From contig NZ_JAPZVN010000011.1 of the NCBI RefSeq assembly GCF_027533845.1, positions 167,628 through 231,627 of the forward strand: a stretch of 64,000 nt of DNA, given 5' to 3'. Positions within the stretch are counted from its first letter, which is position 1; each line of letters starts with the position of its first letter. Of this stretch, positions 1 to 8,428 are shown piece by piece. Position numbers and translations under genes: made by a program. The notes beneath the pieces were generated by a model. That model made no database searches, was not told the DNA's origin, and saw nothing but the letters and a program-made list of their open reading frames with translations. Source of the stretch: Streptomyces sp. RPT161. GTDB lineage: Bacteria; Actinomycetota; Actinomycetes; Streptomycetales; Streptomycetaceae.

Positions 1-1403
1 GCCTGCGGGTAGCGCCCGGCGATCTCCTCGACGCGCCGTACGACCTCGGCGACCTGGTTGGCGGCGGCGCCGGTGAACGACAGCCGGTCGGCCATCAGCG
101 CCTCAAGTCCGGCCCGATCCAGCGGAATTCGCTCGTCCGCGGCCAGCCGGTCCAGCAGTTCGTTGCGCTCGGCGCCCTTCTCCCGCATCGCCAGGGCGGT
201 CGCCACCGCGTGCTCCTTGATCGCCTCGTGGGCGACCTCGCGGCCCACCCCGGCGCGTACCGCGGCCATCAGTACCTTGGTGGTGGCCAGGAACGGCAGG
301 TAGCGGTCCAACTCGCGGGCGATGACCGCCGGGAAGGCTCCGAACTCGTCCAGCACCGTCAGGAACGTCTCCAGCAGGCCGTCGAAGGCGAAGAACGCGT
401 CCGGCAACGCCACCCGGCGCACCACGGAACAGGACACATCGCCCTCGTTCCACTGGTCGCCCGCCAACTCGGCGGTCATCGAGGCATATCCGCGCAGGAT
501 CACCGCGAGCCCGTTGACCCGCTCGCAGGAGCGGGTGTTCATCTTGTGCGGCATCGCCGAGGAGCCCACCTGGCCCGGCTTGAAGCCCTCGGTCACCAGC
601 TCGTGCCCGGCCATCAGCCGGATCGTCTTGGCCAGCGAGGACGGCGCGGCGGCCAGCTGCACCAGCGCGGAGACCACCTCGTAGTCCAGCGAGCGCGGGT
701 AGACCTGGCCCACCGAGGTGAAGGCCCGGGAGAAGCCCAGGTGCTCGGCGATCCGGGTCTCCAGCTCGGCGAGCTTGGCGGCGTCTCCGCCCAGCAGGTC
801 GAGCATGTCCTGGGCCGTACCGACCGGGCCCTTGATACCGCGCAGCGGGTAGCGGTCCAGCAGCTCCTCGACCCGCCCGAAGGCGACCAGCAACTCGTCG
901 GCGGCGGTCGCGAAGCGCTTGCCGAGCGTGGTGGTCTGCGCCGCGACGTTGTGCGAACGGCCCGCCATCACCAGTTCGGCGTGCTCGGCGGCCAACCCGC
1001 CCAGCCGGGCGAGCACGGCGACGGTACGGTCGCGCACCAGCTCCAGAGACAGCCGGATCTGCAACTGCTCGACGTTCTCGGTCAGATCACGCGAGGTCAT
1101 GCCCTTGTGCACATGCTCATGGCCGGCGAGGGCGTTGAACTCCTCGATGCGGGCCTTCACATCGTGCCGGGTGACCTTCTCCCGCTCCGCGATGGAGTCC
1201 AGGTCAACCTGCTCCAGCACCCGCTCGTAGTCCGCCAGTGCCTGCTCCGGCACCTCGATCCCGAGGTCACGCTGAGCCCGGAGCACGGCGAGCCACAGTC
1301 GGCGCTCAAGGATCACCTTCTGCTGCGGGGACCACAGGGTGGCCAGCTCCGCCGAGGCATAGCGGCTGGCCAGGACGTTCGGGATGCGCGGCTTAACGGT
1401 CAC
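1..1403 (-). CDS. purB: Adenylosuccinate lyase, 3' end cut by window edge
   Basis: Cleaves SAICAR and adenylosuccinate, releasing fumarate, in cytoplasmic purine synthesis. About 467 residues are visible. They include the Thr-Ser-Arg-Asp element in the HKGMTSRDLTENVEQ segment and the superfamily signature SSAMPHKMNTRSCERVNG, the flexible active-site loop. The family is usually about 475-480 residues, so only a short C-terminus lies off the window. The start is a GTG giving VTVKPRIPNVLASRYAS, the usual streptomycete N-terminus. The gene stands alone and is followed upstream by a short promoter gap and an SGNH hydrolase on the same strand. The long open frame on the opposite strand is a GC-bias shadow. 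Confidence 0.97.
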   Translation of the reverse strand, partial: MTVKPRIPNVLASRYASAELATLWSPQQKVILERRLWLAVLRAQRDLGIEVPEQALADYERVLEQVDLDSIAEREKVTRHDVKARIEEFNALAGHEHVHKGMTSRDLTENVEQLQIRLSLELVRDRTVAVLARLGGLAAEHAELVMAGRSHNVAAQTTTLGKRFATAADELLVAFGRVEELLDRYPLRGIKGPVGTAQDMLDLLGGDAAKLAELETRIAEHLGFSRAFTSVGQVYPRSLDYEVVSALVQLAAAPSSLAKTIRLMAGHELVTEGFKPGQVGSSAMPHKMNTRSCERVNGLAVILRGYASMTAELAGDQWNEGDVSCSVVRRVALPDAFFAFDGLLETFLTVLDEFGAFPAVIARELDRYLPFLATTKVLMAAVRAGVGREVAHEAIKEHAVATALAMREKGAERNELLDRLAADERIPLDRAGLEALMADRLSFTGAAANQVAEVVRRVEEIAGRYPQ

Positions 1404-1522
1404 GTGACCAGAGTCTACTGGCGGTTTACGCAGGCCAGCGCGGTGGTCCGGTTTGTAGGTTGCTACCAGTACCGGCCGGGAGGCGGTACGGTGCCGCGGT
1501 TCGCGGTGTGCTCGCGTCGCGG

Positions 1523-2293
1523 TCAGCCCTCGTACGGCAGCAGTTCGGGGCGCTTGGCGGGCCGGCCGTCGCCCGAGGACCGGTTGGTCAGCCGCCTGCC
1601 TATCCAGGGGAGCAGATGCTCACGGGCGAACCGGAGGTCCGCCGTGCGGCGCGCCAGCCACCCTGGTGGCAGATACGCCGGCAGCGGCGCGTTCCACTCG
1701 GACTCCGCCTCGTGACCGAGCGCCTGCCACACCGCTTCGGCCACCCGCCGATGACCCTCGGCGTTCAGATGCAGCCGGTCATCCGCCCACATCCGGGGGT
1801 CGCCCAGCGTCTCCGAGGAGAACAGGTCCACCACCAGCGCGCCATGCCTGACCGCCAGCTCGTCGACGAAGTCGAACAGCTGCTCCATGCGCGGCCGCAT
1901 CCGTTCCATCACCGGTCCGCGGCGGGCGGGGCTGCGCATCAGCACCAGTTGCCGACAGGTCGGGGCGAGGCTGGCCACCGCTTCTTCGAGGTGCGCGCAG
2001 ACCGCTTCGACATCGCACTTGGGCCGCAGCACATCGTTGAGCCCGCCGACCAGCGTCACCAGGTCCGCGCCCATCGCCGCGGCGGGCCGGGTCTGCTCCG
2101 CCACGATCTGGCCGATGAGCTTTCCACGCACCGCCAGGTTCGCGTAGCGGAAGCCGGGCGAGCGGGCGGCCAGCCGAGCCGCCAGCAGATCCGCCCAACC
2201 GCGGTAGGCGCCGTTCGGAAGGCCGTCGGACATGCCCTCGGTGAAGGAGTCACCCACGGCGGCGAAACTGGTGTACCGGACATCGATCTCCAT
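1523..2293 (-). CDS. SGNH/GDSL-family hydrolase
   Basis: A 256-residue cytoplasmic esterase-type protein with no signal peptide. It has SGNH block I (GDSF, residues 14-17, nucleophile Ser16), block III (GGLND, 83-87) and block V (DRLH, with Asp172 and His175), so the catalytic Ser and His-Asp are all present. The substrate cannot be told from sequence; esterase or lipase activity on a small acyl ester is typical of the family. The frame stays open upstream, but the ATG at 2293 begins a normal SGNH beta-strand directly before the GDS block, and extension would add non-homologous sequence. It lies 44 bases downstream of the ICMT-like gene on the same strand and may share its transcript. Confidence 0.85.
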   Translation of the reverse strand: MEIDVRYTSFAAVGDSFTEGMSDGLPNGAYRGWADLLAARLAARSPGFRYANLAVRGKLIGQIVAEQTRPAAAMGADLVTLVGGLNDVLRPKCDVEAVCAHLEEAVASLAPTCRQLVLMRSPARRGPVMERMRPRMEQLFDFVDELAVRHGALVVDLFSSETLGDPRMWADDRLHLNAEGHRRVAEAVWQALGHEAESEWNAPLPAYLPPGWLARRTADLRFAREHLLPWIGRRLTNRSSGDGRPAKRPELLPYEG

Positions 2294-2337
2294 GGCGCCG
2301 GCGATCCTATCCGGTCGCCGCCGCGGCCCCGCGGGCG

Positions 2338-2925
2338 CTACCAGGCGCCGGGTATCAGCCTGCGGGTCCGGGCGGCGTACGACCGGTACTCCTCGCCGAG
2401 CGCGTCGAGAAGCATCCGCTCCTCCACCCGTATGCGATAGCCCAGGGCGACCAGGCAGCAGACGGTGAACACCAGCCAGGACGCCGCGTTGTCCATCAGC
2501 AGGGCCAGGTCCAGCGCCGCCAGCAGCATGCCGCTGTAGGCCGGGTGCCGTACGAAGCGGTAGGGACCGGTGGTGACGACCCGGTGGTCGTGCTGGATGT
2601 GCACCGTGCCGCGGAAGAAGCGGCCGAGGGCGATGATCGCCCACAACCTGACCACTATCCCGATCCAGGCCACCACCAGGATCACCATCCGCACCCCCAG
2701 GGCGTGCGGGGAGTACGACAGCGCGGGCACGGCGTGCCGGATCGGTCCCGCCAGCATGATGCCGCAGCTGATCAGCACAGGAATGAGCAGCAGGCTGAGC
2801 CACTCCGTCCGCTCGGTGGCGTCGCTGCGTAGTCGTTGCCGTATCTGGAGCACCCCCTCGGCTGCCACCCACACCCAGATGGTGAGGGTGAGCGCGACGT
2901 TCACAGCGTGATGCATGACGGGCAC
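2338..2925 (-). CDS. Isoprenylcysteine carboxyl methyltransferase-like membrane protein
   Basis: A 195-residue integral membrane protein with about five hydrophobic segments. The conserved C-terminal part carries the ICMT/PEMT methyltransferase motifs: GPYRFVRHPAYSG (about residues 140-152) and the Glu-Glu pair in RVEERML followed by EYRSYAARTRRLIPG. These residues bind S-adenosylmethionine in this superfamily. Bacterial members methylate lipids or unknown substrates, and the true substrate here is not evident. The start ATG is followed by MPVMHHAVNVAL. A striking set of overlapping inverted repeats lies 62-105 bases upstream of the start. Confidence 0.8.
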   Translation of the reverse strand: MPVMHHAVNVALTLTIWVWVAAEGVLQIRQRLRSDATERTEWLSLLLIPVLISCGIMLAGPIRHAVPALSYSPHALGVRMVILVVAWIGIVVRLWAIIALGRFFRGTVHIQHDHRVVTTGPYRFVRHPAYSGMLLAALDLALLMDNAASWLVFTVCCLVALGYRIRVEERMLLDALGEEYRSYAARTRRLIPGAW

Positions 2926-2987
2926 CTCCGACCGGTCCAGGATCCGCCCCCGCGACGGGATCTTTGACTTTCACGATCGCACCCGGG

Positions 2988-3030
2988 GTGGGTGGAGCGG
3001 CTCCACCCACGGGTGGACCCGTGGGTGGAG
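2988..3030. repeat. Two mutually exclusive hairpins sharing one arm
   Basis: Arm A GTGGGTGGAG (2988-2997) pairs perfectly with arm B CTCCACCCAC (3001-3010). Arm B plus GGG (3001-3013) pairs perfectly with arm C CCCGTGGGTGGAG (3018-3030). Arms A and C are direct repeats competing for B. The element lies between the ICMT-like gene and the CNNM gene, both on the minus strand. It could be an attenuator in the ICMT leader, a terminator for the CNNM operon or a tandem operator. The pairing is seen; the function is inferred. Confidence 0.6.
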
Positions 3031-3106
3031 ATCCGCGACCAGCCAGTCCCGCCGCCCCGCCGGGCGCGCGGGCCCGTTCGCCCCGCCGCCATGCCCCCAC
3101 CCAGCG

Positions 3107-4147
3107 CTACGCCTCCGGCGCGGTCTGAAGACCGTGCGGCGCCTGTCCGACCAGTTCCCGCAGCACGTCCTCCATGGTCACCAGGCCGACGGTGCGCCCG
3201 GCGTCGTCCACCACCGCCGCCAGATGCGCCCGGCGGGCGCGCATCGCTGTCAGCGCGTCGTCCAACGGCGTGTTGGCCCGCACCCGGGTGATCGGGCGCA
3301 GCGCGGACACCGGGAACGGGGCGTCCCGGGGCTCGGCGTCCAGCGCGTCCTTGACGTGCAGATAGCCGAGCACCCGGCCGGAGTCGTCCGCGACCGGGAA
3401 GCGGGAGAAACCGGTCGAGGCGGCGAGCCGCTCCAGGTCCTCCGGGGTGGTGCGCGGCGGCGCGTGGACCACGCGCTCGGCCGGAAGCACCACCTCTCCC
3501 ACCGGCCGGCGTCCCAGTTCCAGGGCGTCCTGGAGCCGCTCGGCCGCGCGCTGGTCCAGCAACCCGGCCTGACCGGCGTCGGTGACCATGCGCGCCAGTT
3601 CCGCGTCGGAGAAGGCCGCCGCCACCTCGTTCCTAGGCTCCACCCGCAGCAGCCGCAGCCCGGCGTTGGCCAGGGCGTTGACGCCGAGGACCACCGGGCG
3701 CAGCGCGTGGGTGAGGGCGACCAGCGGCGGACCCAGGGCGAGTGCCGCGCGGGCCGGGTCGGCGAGCGCGACGTTCTTCGGCACCATCTCACCGAGGAGC
3801 ATGTGCAGATATGTCGCGGCGGCCAGCGCGATCACGAACGAGACGGGGTGCACCAGAGTCGTCGACACGTGCGCCGCGTGGAAGACGGGCTCCAGCAGGT
3901 GGGCGAAGGCTGGTTCGGCGACCGCGCCCAGCACCAGGGTGCAGACGGTGATGCCGAGTTGGGCCGTCGCCATCAGCGCGGAGACATGCTCAAGGCCCCA
4001 CAGCACGCCGCGCGCACGGCGGTTGCCGCTCTCGGCGAGCGGCTCGATCTGGCTGCGGCGCACCGAGACCAGTGCGAACTCGGCGCCGACGAAGAACGCG
4101 TTCGCCACCAACGTCAGCGCGCCGAGCAGCAGTTGGAGCGCGGTCAT
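3107..4147 (-). CDS. CNNM/DUF21 and CBS-domain transporter, short paralogue
   Basis: A 346-residue membrane protein. The N-terminal DUF21 (CNNM) module, about residues 1-190, has several transmembrane helices, including LVANAFFVGAEFALVSVRRS and the MVPKN turn. A CBS pair follows at about 205-335, with VLGYLHVKDAL and VGLVTMEDVLRELVG. It lacks the C-terminal CorC_HlyC domain of its upstream partner. The family is linked to magnesium or cobalt efflux; older names call it hemolysin. Its ATG overlaps the stop of the upstream gene by four bases (ATGA), so translation is coupled and the two probably act together. Confidence 0.9.
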   Translation of the reverse strand: MTALQLLLGALTLVANAFFVGAEFALVSVRRSQIEPLAESGNRRARGVLWGLEHVSALMATAQLGITVCTLVLGAVAEPAFAHLLEPVFHAAHVSTTLVHPVSFVIALAAATYLHMLLGEMVPKNVALADPARAALALGPPLVALTHALRPVVLGVNALANAGLRLLRVEPRNEVAAAFSDAELARMVTDAGQAGLLDQRAAERLQDALELGRRPVGEVVLPAERVVHAPPRTTPEDLERLAASTGFSRFPVADDSGRVLGYLHVKDALDAEPRDAPFPVSALRPITRVRANTPLDDALTAMRARRAHLAAVVDDAGRTVGLVTMEDVLRELVGQAPHGLQTAPEA

Positions 4148-5490
4148 CGCGTGGCCTCCCCGCTCTCGCCGGTGCCCTCGTCGGTGTCGGCCGGAGGCGC
4201 CGTCAGCCGCAACCGGGCGGCGCGGTGTCCGGCCGCCTCGGTGACCTCCAGCAGCCAGCCCGACTCCTCGACGGTGTCGCCCGCGCGCGGGATCCGACCG
4301 AGCCGATGGGCGACCAGGCCCGCCAGGGTCTCGTACGGGCCTTCCGGCGCGTTGAGCCCGATCTGCTGCAACTGGTCGATGCGGGTGGCGCCGTCGGCGT
4401 CGTACAGCGGGTGGCCTGAGGGATCCGCACCGACCAGAGCCAGGTCGGGGGTCTCGTGCGGATCGTGTTCGTCGCGGACCTCGCCCACCACCTCCTCGAC
4501 GATGTCCTCCAGGGTCACGACGCCCGCGGTGCCGCCGTACTCGTCGATGACCACGGCCATGGTGTCCTCGCCGGAGAGCCGGTCCAGCAGCCGGTCGACC
4601 GGCAGCGACTCGGGGACCAGCAGCGGCTCCTTCATCAGCGCGGTCACCGGGTGCAGATGGCGCTGTTCGGCCGGGACCGCCAGCGCGTCCTTGATGTGCA
4701 CCACGCCCACCACGGAGTCCAGGCTGTCCCGGTAGACCGGGAAGCGGGACAGTCCGGTGGCACGGGTGGCGTTGGCGACATCCGCAGCGGTGGCGCGGGC
4801 GTCGAGCGCGGTCACCTGTACCCGGGGCGTCATGACGTTCTCCGCGGTCAGGTCCGACAGGCCCAGAGTGCGGACGAACAGTTCGGCGGTGTCCGCCTCC
4901 AGGGCGCCCTGTTTGGCGGAGTGCTTGGCGAGCGCCTCGAGTTCCTGGCGACTGCGGGTGGAGACCAGTTCCTCCGCCGGTTCGATGCCGAAGCGCCGCA
5001 GTACGCGGTTGGCCGTGCTGTTCAGGTGCCGGATCAGCGGGCGGAAGGTGGCGCTGAAGGCGCGCTGCGGTGTGGCGACGGCCTTGGCCACCTGGAGCGG
5101 ACGGGAGATCGCCCAGTTCTTGGGGATCAGCTCGCCCACCACCATCAGGACGACGGTGGACAGCGCGGTGCCCAGCACGAGGGCCACCGTGTCGGCCGCG
5201 CCGCCGAGGCCCGTCGACCGCAGCGGCCCGGCCAGCAGCCGGGCGACGGACGGCTCCGCGATCATGCCGATGACCAGCCCGGTGACCGTGATCCCGAGCT
5301 GCGCGCCGGACAGCTGGAACGTCAAGGCGCGGGCGGCCTTGCGAGCGCTCTCGGCGCCGCGCTCACCCCGTTCCACCGCCCGGTCCAACTCCGCGCGATC
5401 GACCGTGGTGAGTGAGAACTCGGCGGCCACGAAGACGCCGCAGGCCAGCACCAGGGCCAGGGCCAGGAACAGCAGGAGCACTTCGGTCAT
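4144..5490 (-). CDS. CNNM/CorC-family protein with CorC_HlyC domain
   Basis: A 448-residue membrane protein with the full architecture: DUF21 transmembrane module (about 1-200, with VAAEFSLTTVDRAEL and ELIPKNWA), two CBS repeats (about 215-335, with VVGVVHIKDAL and AGVVTLEDIVEEVVG), and a CorC_HlyC transporter-associated domain (about 350-430). Known relatives take part in divalent cation (Mg2+/Co2+) homeostasis, with adenine nucleotides sensed by the CBS pair. It is the first gene of a two-gene operon with the shorter paralogue, overlapping it by ATGA. A CNNM pair of this sort is common in streptomycetes. Confidence 0.92.
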   Translation of the reverse strand: MTEVLLLFLALALVLACGVFVAAEFSLTTVDRAELDRAVERGERGAESARKAARALTFQLSGAQLGITVTGLVIGMIAEPSVARLLAGPLRSTGLGGAADTVALVLGTALSTVVLMVVGELIPKNWAISRPLQVAKAVATPQRAFSATFRPLIRHLNSTANRVLRRFGIEPAEELVSTRSRQELEALAKHSAKQGALEADTAELFVRTLGLSDLTAENVMTPRVQVTALDARATAADVANATRATGLSRFPVYRDSLDSVVGVVHIKDALAVPAEQRHLHPVTALMKEPLLVPESLPVDRLLDRLSGEDTMAVVIDEYGGTAGVVTLEDIVEEVVGEVRDEHDPHETPDLALVGADPSGHPLYDADGATRIDQLQQIGLNAPEGPYETLAGLVAHRLGRIPRAGDTVEESGWLLEVTEAAGHRAARLRLTAPPADTDEGTGESGEATR

Positions 5491-5680
5491 CGCGACACCT
5501 CCGTTCCATGATCGGTCCGTGCCGCGCGGAACGCGCGGTGTTGACCATGCGAGGGAAACTCAATGCGACGGCGGCGGGGCTCGCCCATGGGGGGCGTTCA
5601 CACCTTTCGGTCGGGCCGCGGCGAGCTCGGGCGCTCCAGCGGCGTGCGGACCTTCATGGTAAAGGGAGGGCAAAGCGGGG

Positions 5681-5930
5681 TTATGGGGTGAGCGGCTGGG
5701 TTCAGCGACTCCTCTGGGGCTCCGGCACGTATCCCGTGGCCCGCCAGGCGTGCTGCCTGCGCTCGTTCGCGCTCGTTGCGGTCCAGCACCATGGTGTCCC
5801 CGCGCCGCCCGCCGAGTGCGGTGAAGCGGCACTCCGCCGCGTCGAGCAGCGCGCTGACGACGCCCTGGCGCCGGGCGTCCGGATGTACGGCTATGCGGTA
5901 CAGATGGCATCGCCAGCCGTCGAATCTTCG
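5681..5930 (-). pseudogene. Decayed C-terminal copy of the adjacent GNAT acetyltransferase
   Basis: The frame reads FDGWRCHLYRIAVHPDARRQ and on to LGGRRGDTMVLDRNER. This matches the second half of the intact GNAT next door (FDGWRCSAYRLAVHPDFRRQ and LGGRRVDAMVLEANER). After NERERAQAA the homology jumps one frame to AWRATGYVPEPQRSR, matching TWTATGYQREDHWRR. There the expected Trp codon is TGA (5702-5704), followed by TQPL in place of VKPL. So the copy lacks its first half (about 65 residues), has one frameshift and one nonsense change. A partial tandem duplication in decay explains it. Confidence 0.8.
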
Positions 5931-5954
5931 CCCCTCACAACCGCGTGCCCGTGC

Positions 5955-6374
5955 CTACAGTGGCTTGACCCAGCGTCGCCAGTGGTCCTCGCGCTGGTAG
6001 CCGGTCGCGGTCCACGTGTGGTGTGCCCGCTCGTTGGCCTCCAGGACCATGGCGTCGACGCGTCGGCCACCCAGGGTGGCGAATCGTTGTTCCGCTGCTT
6101 GTAGTAGGGCGGTGGCGATGCCTTGGCGGCGGAAGTCCGGGTGTACGGCGAGTCGGTAGGCGGAGCACCGCCATCCATCGAAGCCGGCTATGACGGTTCC
6201 CGTGAGGGTGCCGTCCTGCTCTGCCAGAAGCAGGGCTTCGGGGTCTCGTGTAACAAGGCGTGCCACTCCGTCGTGGTCGTCGCTGATGCTCGTTCCTTCT
6301 GCGGCTTCGCGCCAGAACCGCAGGACGGTGTCGATGTCCGAGATGGTGGCGTGGCGGATGCGGAGATCGTTCAT
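5955..6374 (-). CDS. GNAT-family N-acetyltransferase
   Basis: A 139-residue single-domain GNAT enzyme that transfers acetyl from acetyl-CoA to an unidentified small-molecule or protein amine. The N-terminus MNDLRIRHATISDIDTVL is the usual beta1-alpha1. Motif A is LAVHPDFRRQGIATALL, with the Q/R-x-x-G-x-A pyrophosphate loop at RRQGIA. The C-terminal ATGY turn is present. Length is normal for the family. A truncated, frameshifted second copy lies 24 bases past its stop, so the locus has duplicated. The start is an ATG followed by a conventional GNAT first strand. Confidence 0.9.
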   Translation of the reverse strand: MNDLRIRHATISDIDTVLRFWREAAEGTSISDDHDGVARLVTRDPEALLLAEQDGTLTGTVIAGFDGWRCSAYRLAVHPDFRRQGIATALLQAAEQRFATLGGRRVDAMVLEANERAHHTWTATGYQREDHWRRWVKPL

Positions 6375-7423
6375 GGGATCGAGCCAAGCAGACTGTCAGA
6401 GCGTCCGGCGAACGGGTTTCCACGCCAAGGGGCCGGGGAGGGGGCTTCGTTCCCGGAGTCGCACAAGCGGCGAGCCCGTTGGTCGAATCTCGTGCTTCAC
6501 GGGTGCAGGTGGTGATGACCGGGCGTCTGGCCGCGCGCCCCCGTGCTGTTTCCGATGACCCATCACGTGGAGTGCGTGGCGATCTTCACCGACCCCGCCG
6601 CCAGGGCTACGCGCAGTTGTGGAGGGTCCCTGCTGACTTCACCAGTTGTCCTGTTGGCGCGAGTGCCACCAAGAACGCCCGCAGCTACGACTCCCCGGGA
6701 ACGGACAGTTCAGGGCACTGTTCACTGGAGCATTAGCCTCGGCGGTCAGGGCTTCGGGACTATCAGAAACGGTCTCGACGAACTCCGGGTCACCGCCCGG
6801 CTGTTGGCCCGCGCCAAACCGCCAAACGGCCTCTGTGTCGTCGTGGCTTGGACCTTGACGTGAAACGTGTCGGACACGGGCGCCCCCTCGGCGTTCTGTA
6901 GTGCGCCAGTACCTCCAGGGAACGCCGATGCCGGCCGTGGTGTCCACCCAGGTCGGCAGGCGGCTGCGCGGGCCGGACGGAGCCCAGCCATGGCCAGCCG
7001 GTCCGGCAGGCTCGTGGCCGATCGGGTGTCGAGACTGCCGGCCGGGGCAGCGCGGGGCGGCGGAGGGACGTGACCGCACCACGCGCGGTTCAACGCACGG
7101 GTGGGAGCGAGGTCACCCTCCGCCGAACCCACCCGCCTTGGCTGCCTGGAGGCCAAGTAATAGTCCGAACTCTTCCAGGGCGATATGCGCTGCACGTCAA
7201 GGGGGCGGCGACTGCTCGCCGGTGCGGCGGGCGCGGGCGTGCGAGCCGACCGCCATCTGGTGCAGTTCCTTCAGGAACTCCGTGTGGTGCAGACCGGTGT
7301 GCAGACCCTCTTTGCCTTCATGCGGGAGCCGGCCTTCACCGGCTGCTTCTGCGGCTGGACGGCTTCCAGTTGTGCACTTGTATATCTCTCCGAAGCCCTC
7401 GTGGGGGCAGGTGGCTGCCGATC
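6375..7423. other. Gene-poor stretch with no convincing coding sequence
   Basis: About 1 kb without a gene I can defend. All open frames are short, overlap on both strands and carry no motif, and the sequence is less codon-periodic than its neighbours. On the minus strand near 7115-7190 a short frame reads HIALEEFGLLLGLQAAKAGG and stops. Near 7197-7310 another ends in TEFLKELHQMAVGSHARA. Both look like C-terminal ends of lost genes. Next to the decayed GNAT copy this suggests a patch of gene erosion. Confidence 0.5.
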
Positions 7424-8005
7424 TCAGCTGTGTTTCATTGCCAGACAGCGGATTCCGAATACGTCGCCGTAGCTGTTGAAGTAGGAGACCAGGCTGTATC
7501 CCTGGGTGACGAGCGTCGGGTTGAGCCAGCGGCAGGCGGCGTGCAAGTCGATGGCGTAGTGGACACCGTTGTATCCGACGCATCGCCATCCCGCGACATT
7601 GTGTACGTCGAGGGCCGGGGTGTTGTACCCGAGGGCCTTGCAGTAGCCGCCCAGCGGCATGTCGCTGGGGGATGAATAGTCGATCGCGTTGATCGCCCAA
7701 CAGCGCCCGTTACCCACGTACCGGACGTTGAAGCCGACTCGCACCAGGTCGCTGAACTGCCAGTCGCAGGCGGCGAACAGGTTCAGCGGCGTCCAGTACG
7801 CGCCGTTGCCGTAGTAACAGACCCAGGGGTTGGAATTGCCATTGTCGATCGTCTCGGCGCCCTGGTAGTGCATCGCCTGGCAGTACTCATTGAGTTCCAT
7901 GCCACCGAGGTCTCCCGTGGTGGCACTGGCCATGGGGGCCGCGGCGAAGAGGCACAGAACGGCGCCAAGCAGGGTAGCGAGTAATCGTCTACGAGTGCGG
8001 GACAT
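7424..8005 (-). CDS. Secreted protein of two Cys/Trp-rich repeat modules
   Basis: A 193-residue exported protein. Residues 1-29 are a Sec signal peptide (RTRRR, then a hydrophobic core ending AAPMASA). The rest is two homologous modules of about 70 residues. Each starts with YC and a small helix (EYCQAMHYQG; GYCKALGYNT), then a W-x-C strand (NPWVCYYGNG; AGWRCVGYNG), a helix ending AAC-x-W (NLFAACDWQF; DLHAACRWLN) and a final Cys strand (NGRCWA; GIRCLA). Four cysteines per module suggest two disulfides. Similar modules occur in many actinobacterial exported proteins, but I know no function. The gene stands alone between poorly coding stretches. Confidence 0.75.
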   Translation of the reverse strand: MSRTRRRLLATLLGAVLCLFAAAPMASATTGDLGGMELNEYCQAMHYQGAETIDNGNSNPWVCYYGNGAYWTPLNLFAACDWQFSDLVRVGFNVRYVGNGRCWAINAIDYSSPSDMPLGGYCKALGYNTPALDVHNVAGWRCVGYNGVHYAIDLHAACRWLNPTLVTQGYSLVSYFNSYGDVFGIRCLAMKHS

Positions 8006-8428
8006 GTGTCCTCTGTTGAGGTCGGGGCGGCTACTTTGGAAGAAAGCAGGTGTGCTCAGGCGCTCAATAGGCTCCCGCCCCGCATGCCACTTGTCAACGC
8101 CGTCAAATTGATCAGAAACTCAAAGGGTTCTATTCGACGGTGTAGCGGACGTGTGGGCCGCGGAAGTAGCCGCGGTTGATGTGCGGTTGACATTGAAGTC
8201 GGTGGAGGAAGCGGCGTGTTTCGTGGGCGAGGCCGTCCGTGGAGTGGGCAGTTGGTCGGCCGCGAGCGTGGCCAGGGCGGCGGTGCCGCGTCGATTCGGC
8301 AGCGAGGGCCAGGAGCGGTTGGGGCAAGGCGAGTCGCCCCGCGACCGGTGCCAACTCGCCCTCCGGCGGCTCTTGTCAGTGCCCTGCGGTACACAGGTGG
8401 GGCAGTGGCGATCCGAGGAGGGGGACCC
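8006..8428. other. Intergenic stretch, possible gene remnant
   Basis: The first 100 bases hold the upstream region of the minus-strand secreted protein. From about 8130 to 8240 a minus-strand frame reads ETRRFLHRLQCQPHINRGYF and ends soon after with a stop. It looks like the C-terminus of a lost protein, but I cannot name it. From 8300 the sequence leads into the APH-like gene, with a GGAGGGGG ribosome site at 8417-8424. Nothing else is supported. Confidence 0.4.

Noticed and set aside
210..1715. A 501-codon open frame opposite purB.
   Set aside because: It is fully antisense to a well-conserved enzyme, has no motif and is explained by third-position GC bias.
8130..8354. A small minus-strand protein with RRFLHRLQCQPHINRGYF.
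   Set aside because: It looks protein-like, but I could not tie it to a family, and the start part reads as shadow. Kept only as a possible remnant in the gap note.
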